Source of the DNA: Evansella alkalicola
Lineage (GTDB): Bacteria > Bacillota > Bacilli > Bacillales > Salisediminibacteriaceae
Direction of reading: 5' to 3'
DNA: 64,000 bases
NCBI RefSeq assembly: GCF_019042735.1
Contig: NZ_JAHQCR010000091.1
Span: 1 to 64,000, forward strand
Below are positions 44,263 through 53,235 of this stretch, piece by piece. Both the position numbers and the translations under genes were made by a program. How positions within the stretch are numbered: position 1 is the stretch's first letter; the number at the start of each line of letters is the position of its first letter. The notes beneath the pieces were generated by a model. It was not told the DNA's origin. It worked only from the letters and a program-made list of their open reading frames with translations, and ran no database searches.

Positions 44263-44484
44263 ATGGCAAACGAATTTCGTATTTGTGATGAATGCCAGGC
44301 CACGAATATAAAAACATTAGTACCGCGTTTGAAAAAGCTGGATCCTGAGGCTGAGATTAAGATTGCTTGTCAGTCATACTGTGGGCCAGGGCGAAAAAAG
44401 TCATTTGCCTTTGTTAATGACCGCCCCGTTGCTGCACCAGATGAAGATCAGCTACTTGAAAAAGTGGAGAAACGAATGAAATAA
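44263..44484 (+). CDS. DUF1450 family small protein
   Basis: 73-aa protein with the DUF1450 pattern: FRICDECQATNIKTLVPRL (CxxC), then ACQSYCGPGRKKSFAFVNDRPVAAPDEDQLLEKV (second Cys pair region). The Cys layout resembles small thioredoxin-like or ferredoxin-fold proteins, and a metal or Fe-S role is possible. GAAGGATG precedes ATG 44263. Its terminator follows at once. Confidence 0.82.
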   Translation: MANEFRICDECQATNIKTLVPRLKKLDPEAEIKIACQSYCGPGRKKSFAFVNDRPVAAPDEDQLLEKVEKRMK

Positions 44485-44521
44485 TGTGGCCTGCCTTTGC
44501 AACGATAGATACATGAGCGTG

Positions 44522-44555
44522 GAGCTATTCCTGATTTTAGTGGGAATAGCTTTTC
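44522..44555 (+). terminator. Terminator of the DUF1450 gene
   Basis: GAGCTATTCC pairs with GGGAATAGCTTTTC. Confidence 0.85.
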
Positions 44556-44564
44556 TTTTCGGAT

Positions 44565-44740
44565 GAGGCTTACCAGCCGCCCGCGGAAAGTGAAGTAAGG
44601 GCAAGACCCTGCAGTGCGAAGCTCGAAGCGGCTTGCCGACTTCTCCACGGCAAAGAAGACACTGCGAAGAATGAGCAGATGACGCACTTGTACCTTGCGT
44701 GAAAGCGAAGTAGACTGTAGTTTGTTCCAACAAACCTGTT
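44565..44740 (+). repeat. Decayed copy of the MITE-like repeat
   Basis: CAGCCGCCCGCGGAAAGTGA, then AGACCCTGCAGTGCGAAGC, and the end TAGACTGTAGTTTG-TTCCAACAAACCT match the element at 29978-30108. The interior is rearranged and partly inverted. Confidence 0.6.
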
Positions 44741-44769
44741 ATCATGATAGTTGTTTTTATTGGGAAGAG

Positions 44770-44783
44770 TTTTGTCGAAAAAT
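44770..44783 (+). promoter_or_regulatory. Spo0A-box-like site upstream of ywfO
   Basis: TTTTGTCGAAAAAT matches the 0A-box core TGTCGAA perfectly; TTTTGTCATATTT follows 24 bp on. It lies about 125 bp upstream of the ywfO start. Confidence 0.45.
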
Positions 44784-44907
44784 AGTGCGCCCATTTTGTC
44801 ATATTTACTTATTTTTTGCCATATGTTCCCTTTTAATATGCTGAGCATTTAGTATAATGAAAGGAACGAATGAAGCTACTATATGGTGAAGAGAAAGGGG
44901 GAAGGTC

Positions 44908-46212
44908 ATGGCTAAACGTTTTGGTGTTCTGGAAGAGGAAAAGGTTTTTAAAGACCCAGTTCATAGGTACATACACGTTCGTGATGAGTTAATTTGGGAG
45001 TTGATTGGAACGAAGGAGTTCCAAAGACTGCGGCGGATTAGACAACTTGGGACTACGTACTTAACATTCCATGGCGCTGAACACACGCGGTTCAATCATT
45101 CTCTTGGCGTTTATGAGATTATGCGCAGAATGGTAGAAACGATTGAACAGGACATGGCATGGGATTCAGAAGAGCGTCTCGTTTGTCTTGCTGCAGCACT
45201 TCTTCACGATATAGGTCATGGCCCCTTTTCCCATTCCTTTGAAAAGGTTTTTCATACAGATCATGAAGAGTGGACAAAAGGAATTATTTTAGGGGATACG
45301 GAAGTGCATAACGTCCTTAAAGTAATGGGCGAGGAATTCCCGAAAAAGGTGGCCGATGTCATTGCAAAGACTTACCATAACAAGCTGGTCGTTAGCTTAA
45401 TCTCCAGCCAAATTGATGCAGACCGTATGGATTATCTCCAAAGGGATGCTTTCTACACGGGGGTTAGTTATGGTCACTTTGATATGGAGCGGCTGTTAAG
45501 GGTGATGCGACCTACGGAGGACCAGGCCGTATTTAAGCATAGCGGTATGCATGCGGTTGAGGATTATATTATGAGTCGTTATCAAATGTACTGGCAAGTG
45601 TATTTTCACCCTGTTACACGTAGTGCGGAAGTTATTTTAAGCAGAATTCTTCACAGGGCAAAGGATTTATATGAGCAAGGCTATGAGTTTAAAGATAAGC
45701 CAAAGCATTTTTATTCCCTCTTCTCTGGAAAAATCACGTTGGGGGATTATTTAAAGTTAGACGAGTCTGTCATACTTTATTATTTCCAAGAGTGGCAAGA
45801 GGAAGAGGATCCTATTTTACAGGATCTTTGCCGTAGGTTTATGGATCGTAAACTTTTCAAATACGTAGAGTGTGACCCTAGTGAACAAATGAAAATATGG
45901 CCTGAATTAATTCAGCTTTTTAATAAAATCGGGCTCGACCATAATTATTATTTGGTGATCGATTCATCTTCCGACCTTCCATATGACTTTTACCGTCCAG
46001 GAGAGGAAGAGGAGCGTGTCCCTATTAATTTGTTAAAGCCTAACGGTGATTTACGAGAGTTATCACGGGAATCAGATGTGGTGGAGGCTATATCAGGTAA
46101 AAAGCGGACAGATCACAAGCTTTATTTTCCAAAGGACTTACTAGATAATCAGCAGACCTTTGCAGAAGAGAAACAACGAATTTTGAAGCTGCTCATGGCA
46201 CAGGAGGGGTAA
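44908..46212 (+). CDS. ywfO: HD-domain phosphohydrolase YwfO
   Basis: 434-aa metal-dependent HD hydrolase, dNTPase-like family. The metal His/Asp set is THFGAEHTRFNHSLGVYEI-like (seen as TFHGAEHTRFNHSLG), LLHDIGHGPFSHSFE (HD) and SSQIDADRMDYLQRDAFYTGVSYG (final Asp). A related enterococcal enzyme is a dNTP triphosphohydrolase; the role here is inferred from the family. AAAGGGGG precedes ATG 44908. It is followed after 4 nt by ywgA. Confidence 0.92.
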   Translation: MAKRFGVLEEEKVFKDPVHRYIHVRDELIWELIGTKEFQRLRRIRQLGTTYLTFHGAEHTRFNHSLGVYEIMRRMVETIEQDMAWDSEERLVCLAAALLHDIGHGPFSHSFEKVFHTDHEEWTKGIILGDTEVHNVLKVMGEEFPKKVADVIAKTYHNKLVVSLISSQIDADRMDYLQRDAFYTGVSYGHFDMERLLRVMRPTEDQAVFKHSGMHAVEDYIMSRYQMYWQVYFHPVTRSAEVILSRILHRAKDLYEQGYEFKDKPKHFYSLFSGKITLGDYLKLDESVILYYFQEWQEEEDPILQDLCRRFMDRKLFKYVECDPSEQMKIWPELIQLFNKIGLDHNYYLVIDSSSDLPYDFYRPGEEEERVPINLLKPNGDLRELSRESDVVEAISGKKRTDHKLYFPKDLLDNQQTFAEEKQRILKLLMAQEG

Positions 46213-46216
46213 TGAA

Positions 46217-46732
46217 ATGTTAAACGAGCATGCTAAGCTATTAGCTGTCTTTAAGCAAACTGGGGAAATTGTTGGGCGAAAAAAGCTGCAAAAGCTTATC
46301 TATATTGCGAAGAAAATGAACTTTCCTTTTTTTGAAAAATATCAGTTTCACTTTTATGGACCCTACTCAGAAGAACTAAATCTCCGCATGGAGGAGATGT
46401 GCCACCTCTCTTTTGTAGAGGAAGTGAGAGAGAAAAAGGCGGGGTATTATCAATATCGTTATACGCTATCTGAGCAAGGGGACGAGTTCCTTAATTTATC
46501 TAACTATGAATTGCCGGAAGAAAAGGGGATTTTAAATGAGCTCAATGAGCAAAGTGCTAAATTCCTTGAGCTAGTTTCGACTATCCTTTATTTTGATGAT
46601 CTTCCTAAGGAGGAAGTGGCGGATAAGGTCTATACATTGAAGGCAAAGCAGAACTACACGGAAACTGACCTCGAGGAAGCTTATCAGTTTATTGATAGGC
46701 TAAAGGCGTCTTCCCAAGGGCAGGTTAGTTGA
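46217..46732 (+). CDS. ywgA: YwgA family protein
   Basis: 171 aa, conserved in Bacillus after ywfO. The N-terminal winged-helix-like region (LLAVFKQTGEIVGRKKLQKLIYIAKKMNFPFFEKYQFHFYGPYSEEL) resembles SocA/Panacea-type antitoxin-associated and DUF4065-like domains, hence perhaps regulatory. No experimental role is known to me. GAGGGG precedes ATG 46217, 4 nt after the ywfO stop. A strong terminator follows. Confidence 0.88.
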   Translation: MLNEHAKLLAVFKQTGEIVGRKKLQKLIYIAKKMNFPFFEKYQFHFYGPYSEELNLRMEEMCHLSFVEEVREKKAGYYQYRYTLSEQGDEFLNLSNYELPEEKGILNELNEQSAKFLELVSTILYFDDLPKEEVADKVYTLKAKQNYTETDLEEAYQFIDRLKASSQGQVS

Positions 46733-46759
46733 ATTTCAATGTAAATAGAATTTGCTTTT

Positions 46760-46789
46760 AAACACCGCAATATTTGCGGTGTTTTTTTG
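46760..46789 (+). terminator. Terminator of ywfO-ywgA
   Basis: AAACACCGCA pairs with TGCGGTGTTTTTTT. Confidence 0.93.
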
Positions 46790-46799
46790 ATCCTAAAAA

Positions 46800-47090
46800 A
46801 CACAAAACTGTCGAAAAGAGGATAGGTTATCGACAGTTTTGAAGCTCAGAAACGCAAAACTGTCGAAAAGAGCAAGGAATACCGACAGATTTGAAGCTCA
46901 GGAACGCAAAACTGTCGGTAAGAGCATGGGTTACCGACAGTTTTGATGTTAGAAAACACAAAACTGTCGAAAAGAGGATAGGTTATCGACAGTTTTGAAG
47001 CTCAGAAACGCAAAACAGTCGATAAGAGCATGTAATAACGGCAGATTCGTAGCTCGAAATTGCAAAACTGTCAATAAGAGCAATCAATCT
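46800..47090. repeat. Palindrome array 3: six units of 52 bp
   Basis: TGTCG (with variants) recurs at 46809, 46861, 46913, 46965, 47017 and 47069, each exactly 52 bp apart. The hairpin is AACTGTCGA ... TATCGACAGTT with loop AAAGAGGATAGGT (about 33 nt), then a spacer TTGAAGCTCAGAAACGCAA (about 19 nt). The last two units are decayed. The arms resemble array 1 arms (CAGTCGATAAGAG). TGTCGAA in unit 1 resembles a Spo0A core. Confidence 0.9.
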
Positions 47091-47298
47091 TCGCCCCCCA
47101 CCCCCCTATACGCAATATGCACAACCGTTGTTAGTTGATTTCTGTATATAGTTTTAAAAGGGGTAATAACTCTTAAATATCTACAAAAATAAACAGACCA
47201 ATCCAGTTGTTGAATTGATCTGATTAATGAAGTGTTATTTTTGATTATGTCTCCCAAAACAAAAACCAAACTGGTTAACCTAGTAACTGGGCATTAAA
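47091..47298. other. Non-coding stretch after array 3
   Basis: A C-rich run (CGCCCCCCACCCCCC, about 47093-47107) follows the array directly. No credible gene; the 61-codon minus-strand frame lacks a ribosome binding site. Confidence 0.35.
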
Positions 47299-47484
47299 TT
47301 ATGAATCGCTCGGACGCTTTCCAGCAACACCAAAATTAGCTGGAGACATTTCCTCAATGACAACTGATACTCTTTCTTTTGGAGCGTTAGTTGTTTCTGA
47401 CACTGCTTCAGTTACCTTTTCCACAAGTGCTCTCTTTTGATCATCTGAACGTCCTTCTAGCATTTTTACAGTTACGATTGGCAT
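47299..47484 (-). CDS. ywhB: 4-oxalocrotonate tautomerase family enzyme YwhB
   Basis: 61-aa tautomerase. The catalytic Pro1 is exposed after Met removal (MPIVTVKMLEGRSDDQKRAL), with Arg in the active site region (APKERVSVVIEEM) and the FGVAGKRPSD tail. B. subtilis YwhB has the same size and neighbours (before ywhD). The natural substrate is unknown. Start ATG 47484 leaves Pro at position 2; the longer frame (47499) would bury it, so it is rejected. Confidence 0.93.
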   Translation of the reverse strand: MPIVTVKMLEGRSDDQKRALVEKVTEAVSETTNAPKERVSVVIEEMSPANFGVAGKRPSDS

Positions 47485-47744
47485 AATAAAAGACCTCATT
47501 TCATTTTATATTATTTTTTATTAGGGTACATTATACGGTTATTACTAATATACTGGATGTTTTTATACGTGACCAGTGGTATCCACCAGAATATTGTATT
47601 AATAACCCTTTGTCAGTTTCTCCTATGTGCATCTGAAAAACTAGATATGATAAACTAAATGGGGAATGACGAAACTAGACTACATGTATACACAAATAAT
47701 TAGATTCAAATATAATTAACTAACTTGAAAGTGAGGTTTTCATC

Positions 47745-48275
47745 ATGGATTTGTTTGATGAATATAAAAAGAAAAACAGTAAACGAGGGCAAGGGTTCAA
47801 TATATTAAGCTCTGACTCTAATGATGGGCATGGTGGATACGGTGCAGGAACGCTGAATTTGAATAACGTATCTCCTGTGTTTATTGATGTGAATGAAGGA
47901 GAGGCATTTGTTGATATGGGCGCGCTTCATGCCCGCAGCTCTGTAGAAAAAGGAATTAAGTTTTTAAAAGAAAAAGATCAAGTTCCAAATGGAAAGCCTT
48001 ACTGGCTTGTATGGGTAACTGTAGATCACATTAATGGAAAGCCGGCATATAGTGGTGTCGCTGCATGTGAACTAACAGTTGACCGAGAAATTCGTCGTGG
48101 CTATAAAAGCTTGCCTGAGCATGTAAACAATATGGATAAATCCCTTAAAGGGAGAATTATCGTGGACCAAATGGACGAAAAGTCAAAAGTAGTTTTAAGG
48201 AATTACTTAAAGGAATTTAACAATGACATGTGGGATAACTCTTCTGATCAATTAAAAGAAGATTTGGGAATGTAA
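47745..48275 (+). CDS. ywhD: YwhD family protein
   Basis: 176 aa, conserved in Bacillus next to pbpG and speE. Marks are KRGQGFNILSSDSNDGHGGYGAGTLNLNNVSPVFID, GALHARSSVEKGIKFL, KPYWLVWVTVDHINGKPAYSGVAACELTVDREIRRGYKSLPEHVNNMDKSLKG. Unknown function. GTGAGG precedes ATG 47745. Monocistronic with a strong terminator. Confidence 0.92.
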   Translation: MDLFDEYKKKNSKRGQGFNILSSDSNDGHGGYGAGTLNLNNVSPVFIDVNEGEAFVDMGALHARSSVEKGIKFLKEKDQVPNGKPYWLVWVTVDHINGKPAYSGVAACELTVDREIRRGYKSLPEHVNNMDKSLKGRIIVDQMDEKSKVVLRNYLKEFNNDMWDNSSDQLKEDLGM

Positions 48276-48771
48276 CGGAGGGCTAAATGTGTCTATTTTG
48301 TGAACAGGTTAAAAATTACTTTAGAGGTCTTGCGAAAATGTGCCTTAATGAGTAAACTTAAATTCGACACACACACTAAGATAGACTAAGACAAAAAGGC
48401 AGGCGAAGGAGTTTAAATTCCTTCGCCTGCCTTTCATTTTGATAAATACCAGTTTTTGTGGCCGATGATCAAGGCACTTTCGCTTTTCGGTTCAAATAGG
48501 TTTCAAAAAAAGTATTTTCTTTGAATTAATGTCTAGCTCCAGTGCCTATCAGCCCAAGAAACTTCCTTCACCTCGTCTACGATAAGTCAACATCAACTCA
48601 CTACGTTCGTTGTGTTTCCTTTATCTCACGATAGCTTCTTCGAATTAACTACTCCAACTAGCGTTTACATCACGAGTAAGCTACGAGTTGCCTCGACGGA
48701 TAAACTCCAGAGTGTTACTAGCAGAGGAAGAGGCAGTTTTTGTGGCCGATGACCAAGGCACTTCCGCTTTT
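48276..48771. other. Non-coding region with terminator and dispersed repeats
   Basis: 496 nt between convergent ywhD and pbpG. Holds a strong terminator and two copies of a 40-bp repeat around a TGTCTAGCTCCAGTGCC-type Bacillaceae repeat. No gene seen. Confidence 0.5.
48393..48436. terminator. Strong terminator of ywhD
   Basis: AAAGGCAGGCGAAGGA pairs perfectly with TCCTTCGCCTGCCTTT. Confidence 0.95.
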
Positions 48772-48773
48772 CT
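48450..48773 (-). repeat. Direct-repeat-flanked intergenic element (copies 2 and 3 of the TGTGGCC repeat)
   Basis: CAGTTTTTGTGGCCGATGA begins at 48450 and again at 48734, about 40 bp each (two differences), flanking 245 bp with TGTCTAGCTCCAGTGCC (48529). The second copy runs up to the pbpG stop codon at 48772. Copy 1 of the family ends next to gerQ. Confidence 0.65.
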
Positions 48774-50898
48774 AATCTACTACAACGACATTGTCTGGTA
48801 ACTCGGGATCTCCGCCAATCCAATCGAAAAAGCGATCTAACCATTTTTCTTTTTTCTCTTCTTCTGACTTTTTATTAGGGTCTTTCGGTTGCTCTTCCAC
48901 CTCTTCCTCTATATGCTCAGTGCAATATTCCGTAGGTTGGGTTCCCACATAAAAGAGGGTAGGGCGACTTACAGGACAATCATCTGTTGCCAGCATTCCC
49001 GTTTCAGGATTAATATCTACTTCTATCACATTATCAGTCGTTGGAAAAGGGAGTTTAACTTCACCTTCTAAGGCATCATGCATAAATTTAGCCCAGATTT
49101 CCTTCGTATGTCCACTCATTCCTTCTAGGCGTTTAGGGTTGTCATATCCAACCCAGACTCCAGATAGAAGCTGAGGCGTATATCCTATCATCCAACTATC
49201 ATTTTCAGTAGTTCCACTTTTTCCTGCAATTGGCCGGTCAAAGTAACCAGACACACTGCTTCCAGTAGGATTTGCTATCCCTTGCACACGTAAATTTGGT
49301 TCAAATACACCTTCCATCATATTGGTCATAATTGCCGTTAACGAAGGATCTAACTCCTGTATTGGCTCATTGTCGGCTTCATATAAAATATCTCCATCTC
49401 TATCAACTACTTTTGTAACAAACTGAGGTTCTACAACGTATCCACCGTTAGCGAAAGGACTATAGGCGTTAATGATCTCCATTACACCAACCTCAGATGA
49501 GCCTAAGGAAACAGCAGGAAACGCAGAATTCATCGGACTCTCAATTCCAAACCGCCTCACTGTTTTTTCTAAGGTGTCAAAACCAAGTAGAAAATGAGTT
49601 TTCACAGCAAAAATATTATCTGAAACAGCTAATGCCTGTAGCATTGTAATATAATCATCTTTATATTTGTCATTAAAGTTTTCAGGCTGATATGGCTCCT
49701 GTGCACCTTCATATAAAAAGCTAGTGTATTCGCTTTTTAACATGGAGTTAGGTCTCATACCATGTTCTAAGGCAGCGTAATATAAAAATGGTTTAATCGT
49801 AGACCCTGGCTGCCTGTTTGCCATCGTTGCTCGGTTGAATCCACCTTCTGTATAATTAGTGCCCCCAATCATTGCTTTTACCTCACCAGTTCGAGGGTCC
49901 ATTGCAACAAATGCGGCCTCTAACTCTTCTTCGTCCCCAATTTGACTGAAAAGGGCGTCCTCTGCTTTTTTCTGCATGTCTGGGTCTAGGGTGGTGTGTA
50001 CTTCTAGCCCTCCTGATTCAATGACTTCCTCGCTTATATTCAGTTCATCTGTTAAAAAACTTCGAACGACATCTTGAAAGGCAGGTGCTATTTTCCTAGC
50101 ATTATAATCTTCATTTAGTGAAAACTCGAGTGGTTCGTTTGCATACTCTTGTCGCTCCTCTGATGTAATAAACCCACTCTCTACCATCGTGCTTAATACA
50201 ACTTGCTGGCGCTCTATCGCCCGCTCTTCGTTTACAAATGGGGAATATATATTTGGTCCTTTTGGAATGCCTGCCAATAACGCTGCTTCAGCATGGGTTA
50301 AATCTTCTGCATGTTTTTGAAAGTAAACATTCGCAGCTGCTTCAATTCCATAGGCACCATGACCGTAATAGATTGTATTTAAGTACCCTTCTAATATGTC
50401 TTCTTTCGAATAATGAAGCTCTAGTCTTAAAGCATAAAGTGCTTCGTTTAACTTTCTTGTCCATGTTTTGGAGTGATCTAAATAAAGGTTTCTTGCATAT
50501 TGTTGTGTAATAGTACTTCCACCTTGTGCCATGGAGTTAGCCCTTAAATTCGCGACTACAGCACCACCAATTCGGTAAAAATCTAGTCCGTAGTGATCGT
50601 GAAAGCGCCTGTCTTCTATTGCAAGGGTGGCATCGACAATGGCATCGCCCATGTTTTCAATTGGGATCCAGTGGCGATTTTGTCCATGGTGGAACTCACC
50701 TATCACTTCATCATTCTTGGAGTACAATACAGTAGTTTCAGGAACAGATAATGATGGAGGTTCCAGTTGATATGCATATGTGACAACGGCGGCTATTGCG
50801 CCGAGGGTTATGGTAATACAAAGTATGAATGCTTGGAATAGCCTTTTTAGCTTGCGCTTCCTCTTTTTGCGATAAGCTCTTCTAGTCAATACCTCCAC
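48772..50898 (-). CDS. pbpG: Class A penicillin-binding protein PbpG (YwhE)
   Basis: 708-aa bifunctional peptidoglycan synthase. Basic cytoplasmic N-terminus and one membrane anchor (about 21-42, FQAFILCITITLGAIAAVVTYAY). GT51 motifs: ATLAIEDRRFHDHYGLD (catalytic Glu), QGGSTITQQYARNLY, KEDILEGYLNTIYYG. Transpeptidase: RQPGSTIKPF (SxxK), SDN (in VSDNIFAVKT) and GKSGTTE (KSG). In B. subtilis PbpG acts with PbpF in spore wall synthesis. AAGGGGTG precedes GTG 50898. A C-terminal acidic Glu/Lys tail is present. Confidence 0.94.
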   Translation of the reverse strand: MEVLTRRAYRKKRKRKLKRLFQAFILCITITLGAIAAVVTYAYQLEPPSLSVPETTVLYSKNDEVIGEFHHGQNRHWIPIENMGDAIVDATLAIEDRRFHDHYGLDFYRIGGAVVANLRANSMAQGGSTITQQYARNLYLDHSKTWTRKLNEALYALRLELHYSKEDILEGYLNTIYYGHGAYGIEAAANVYFQKHAEDLTHAEAALLAGIPKGPNIYSPFVNEERAIERQQVVLSTMVESGFITSEERQEYANEPLEFSLNEDYNARKIAPAFQDVVRSFLTDELNISEEVIESGGLEVHTTLDPDMQKKAEDALFSQIGDEEELEAAFVAMDPRTGEVKAMIGGTNYTEGGFNRATMANRQPGSTIKPFLYYAALEHGMRPNSMLKSEYTSFLYEGAQEPYQPENFNDKYKDDYITMLQALAVSDNIFAVKTHFLLGFDTLEKTVRRFGIESPMNSAFPAVSLGSSEVGVMEIINAYSPFANGGYVVEPQFVTKVVDRDGDILYEADNEPIQELDPSLTAIMTNMMEGVFEPNLRVQGIANPTGSSVSGYFDRPIAGKSGTTENDSWMIGYTPQLLSGVWVGYDNPKRLEGMSGHTKEIWAKFMHDALEGEVKLPFPTTDNVIEVDINPETGMLATDDCPVSRPTLFYVGTQPTEYCTEHIEEEVEEQPKDPNKKSEEEKKEKWLDRFFDWIGGDPELPDNVVVVD

Positions 50899-51145
50899 TT
50901 ATGTCACCCCTTAAGTAAATCGTGCTCGAATTGAATAAATTTAGAGTTATTACCACAGTTTTCCACAACCACTACTTGGATATACTTGTATAAAAAACAT
51001 TTCCTATTTTTCCAACGATGAATTATAATTCTCTTGTTACACTGAGACTGGATAAAATGAATAGCTTCCGCTGACAATAAACTGGAATGGATAATATGTT
51101 TTATAACTAGTTCAGAGTGAAAGATAGAAAATAGAGGTGATTGGA

Positions 51146-51973
51146 ATGGAATTTTGGTATACAGAAAAGCAAACGAAGGATTTTGGGATTACAATGCGTG
51201 TGAAAAAGACGTATCACAGTGAGAAAACGGATTTTCAACAGTTAGACATGGTCGAAACTGCTGAGTTCGGTAACATGCTGCTTCTAGACGGAATGGTGAT
51301 GACGACGGAAAAGGACGAGTTCGTTTATCATGAGATGGTGGCTCACGTGCCTTTACATACTCACCCTAATCCTAAGCATGTTCTTGTTGTAGGTGGCGGA
51401 GATGGTGGCGTTATTCGTGAAATCTTAAAGCACCCAGAAGTAGAAAAAGCGACGTTAGTAGATATTGATGGGAAAGTTATCGAGTATTCGAAAAAGTATC
51501 TTCCATCTATCGCAGGTAAGCTAGAAGACCCACGAGTAGAAGTGAAAGTTGGGGACGGCTTTATGCATATTGCTCAAAGTGAGAATGCATACGATGTAAT
51601 TATGGTTGACTCAACGGAACCAGTAGGCCCTGCCGTGAATTTATTTACAAAAGGTTTTTACGAAGGCATTTCTAAAGCGCTAAAGGAAGACGGATTGTTT
51701 GTTGCGCAAACAGATAACCCATGGTTCCATCAAGATCTAATTAAAAATGCATATCGTGATGTGAAGGAAACGTTCCCGGTAACGCGCCTATATACTGCGA
51801 ATATTCCAACATATCCAAGTGGACTTTGGACATTTACGATGGGATCTAAGAAACATGATCCATTAGAAACTCCGAAGGAACGATTCACAGATATGGAAAC
51901 GAAATACTACACACCAGAAATTCACTTTGCATCTTTCGTTCTACCGAAGTTTGTGAAGGATTTGACGGAATAA
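51146..51973 (+). CDS. speE: Polyamine aminopropyltransferase (spermidine synthase)
   Basis: 275-aa enzyme making spermidine from putrescine and decarboxylated S-adenosylmethionine. Motifs: EFGNMLLLDGMVMTTEKDEFVYHEM, VLVVGGGDGGVIREILKH (cofactor loop), VDIDGKVIEYSK, IMVDSTEPVGPAVNLFTKGFY (catalytic Asp). AGAGGTGATTGGA precedes ATG 51146, preferred over GTG 51137. It precedes speB by 12 nt. Length equals B. subtilis SpeE. Confidence 0.96.
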   Translation: MEFWYTEKQTKDFGITMRVKKTYHSEKTDFQQLDMVETAEFGNMLLLDGMVMTTEKDEFVYHEMVAHVPLHTHPNPKHVLVVGGGDGGVIREILKHPEVEKATLVDIDGKVIEYSKKYLPSIAGKLEDPRVEVKVGDGFMHIAQSENAYDVIMVDSTEPVGPAVNLFTKGFYEGISKALKEDGLFVAQTDNPWFHQDLIKNAYRDVKETFPVTRLYTANIPTYPSGLWTFTMGSKKHDPLETPKERFTDMETKYYTPEIHFASFVLPKFVKDLTE

Positions 51974-51985
51974 GGGGGCGCACCA

Positions 51986-52861
51986 ATGTTTTTCGATGAT
52001 GCTTATTCAGGAAAAGTATTTATTATGGGAAATGGCTCCTATGAAAAAAGTGATGTCGTCATTTTTGGCATGCCGATGGATTATACTGTAAGCTTCCGCC
52101 CAGGATCTAGATTCGGTCCGAATAGAATTCGTGAAGTGTCTATCGGATTAGAGGAGTACAGCCCATATATGGATCGACACCTAGAAGAAGTAAACTTCCA
52201 TGATGCAGGGGACATGCTTTTGCCGTTCGGTAATGCAGCAAAGAGTATCGATATGATCGAACAATTTGTGGACAAGCTCCTAGATGATGGAAAATTCCCT
52301 CTTGGACTTGGGGGAGAACATCTTGTATCTTGGCCGATCATTCGCTCCTTTTTTAAAAAATATGATGACTTAGCTATCATTCATATTGATGCTCACGCCG
52401 ATTTGCGAGAACAATATGAAGGGGAGCCATTATCACACTCCACGCCTATTAGAAAAGCATGTGAGTTAATCGGGCCAGAGAATGTTTACTCCTTTGGTAT
52501 CCGTTCTGGTATGAGAGAAGAATTCCAGTATGCCAACGAATCAGGAATGTATATGGCAAAATACGAGGTAGCTGCTCCTTTAAAGGAAGTGCTTCCAAAG
52601 TTAAAGGGACGACCTGTCTATGTCACCATCGATATTGATGTACTAGACCCAGCAGCAGCCCCAGGAACAGGAACGCAAGAAGCAGGCGGAATCACATCAA
52701 AAGAACTTCTTGAAGCAATCGTAGCTATTTCAAATTCTGAGATTAATGTTGTAGGCTGTGACTTAGTAGAGGTTTCTCCTCCTTATGATGCTGCGGACCA
52801 AACGGCTATCGCTGCAAGTAAATTCGTGCGAGAAATGCTTCTTGGCTGGACAAAAAAATAA
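51986..52861 (+). CDS. speB: Agmatinase
   Basis: 291-aa ureohydrolase that splits agmatine into putrescine and urea, supplying SpeE. The Mn-binding motifs are GGEHLVSWP, HIDAHADLREQYEG and TIDIDVLDPAAAPGTGTQEAGG. N-terminal MDYTVSFRPGSRFGPNRIREVSIGLEEYSP is typical. AAGGGGGCG precedes ATG 51986. The speE-speB pair is an operon as in B. subtilis. Confidence 0.96.
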   Translation: MFFDDAYSGKVFIMGNGSYEKSDVVIFGMPMDYTVSFRPGSRFGPNRIREVSIGLEEYSPYMDRHLEEVNFHDAGDMLLPFGNAAKSIDMIEQFVDKLLDDGKFPLGLGGEHLVSWPIIRSFFKKYDDLAIIHIDAHADLREQYEGEPLSHSTPIRKACELIGPENVYSFGIRSGMREEFQYANESGMYMAKYEVAAPLKEVLPKLKGRPVYVTIDIDVLDPAAAPGTGTQEAGGITSKELLEAIVAISNSEINVVGCDLVEVSPPYDAADQTAIAASKFVREMLLGWTKK

Positions 52862-53235
52862 TAGAGCGCTCAAATACAGAGGCGGGTACATGAATGTTTT
52901 TAATCATTGAGAATACGAACCAAATAGAATAGTGATAACTGCTATTCGGAAATTTACTTATTGCCGTTCGTATTTTCAGTGAAACATGATATGACCTAGC
53001 CTCTTTTTGCTATAAAAAACTTGAAGGACCTCGTCTGTTTCAAAGAGCATATTTTTAGGGTAGACTTCCACCTGAGGTTGTTTCAACAAACCTTATTTCA
53101 AGGTAGACTTATTCAGAAACAAAGAATGATTTTTTCATAGGCTAGGTAGAAATTCTATCTAAAAAGGTTAGGCTTGAAGAAAAAGGCCAAAATTCGATAT
53201 AATACATAGGTTACTAATGAAAAGGCGGGGATGTT
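52862..53235. other. Non-coding region with a nested hairpin and repeat relic
   Basis: 374 nt. Holds the inverted repeat at 52911-52976 and fragments of the MITE-like repeat (GTTGTTTCAACAAACCTT near 53076-53093, and TTTTAGGGTAGACTT twice-like). No gene seen. Confidence 0.45.
52911..52976. repeat. Nested inverted repeat after speB
   Basis: GAATACGAAC (52911-52920) pairs with GTTCGTATT (52966-52974), and inside it GAATAG (52927) pairs with CTATTC (52942-52947). It may end speEB transcripts although the T-run is short (TTTTC). Confidence 0.6.

Noticed and set aside
47084..47269. 61-codon minus-strand frame after array 3
   Set aside because: No ribosome binding site, and it ends in a C-rich tract; probably chance.
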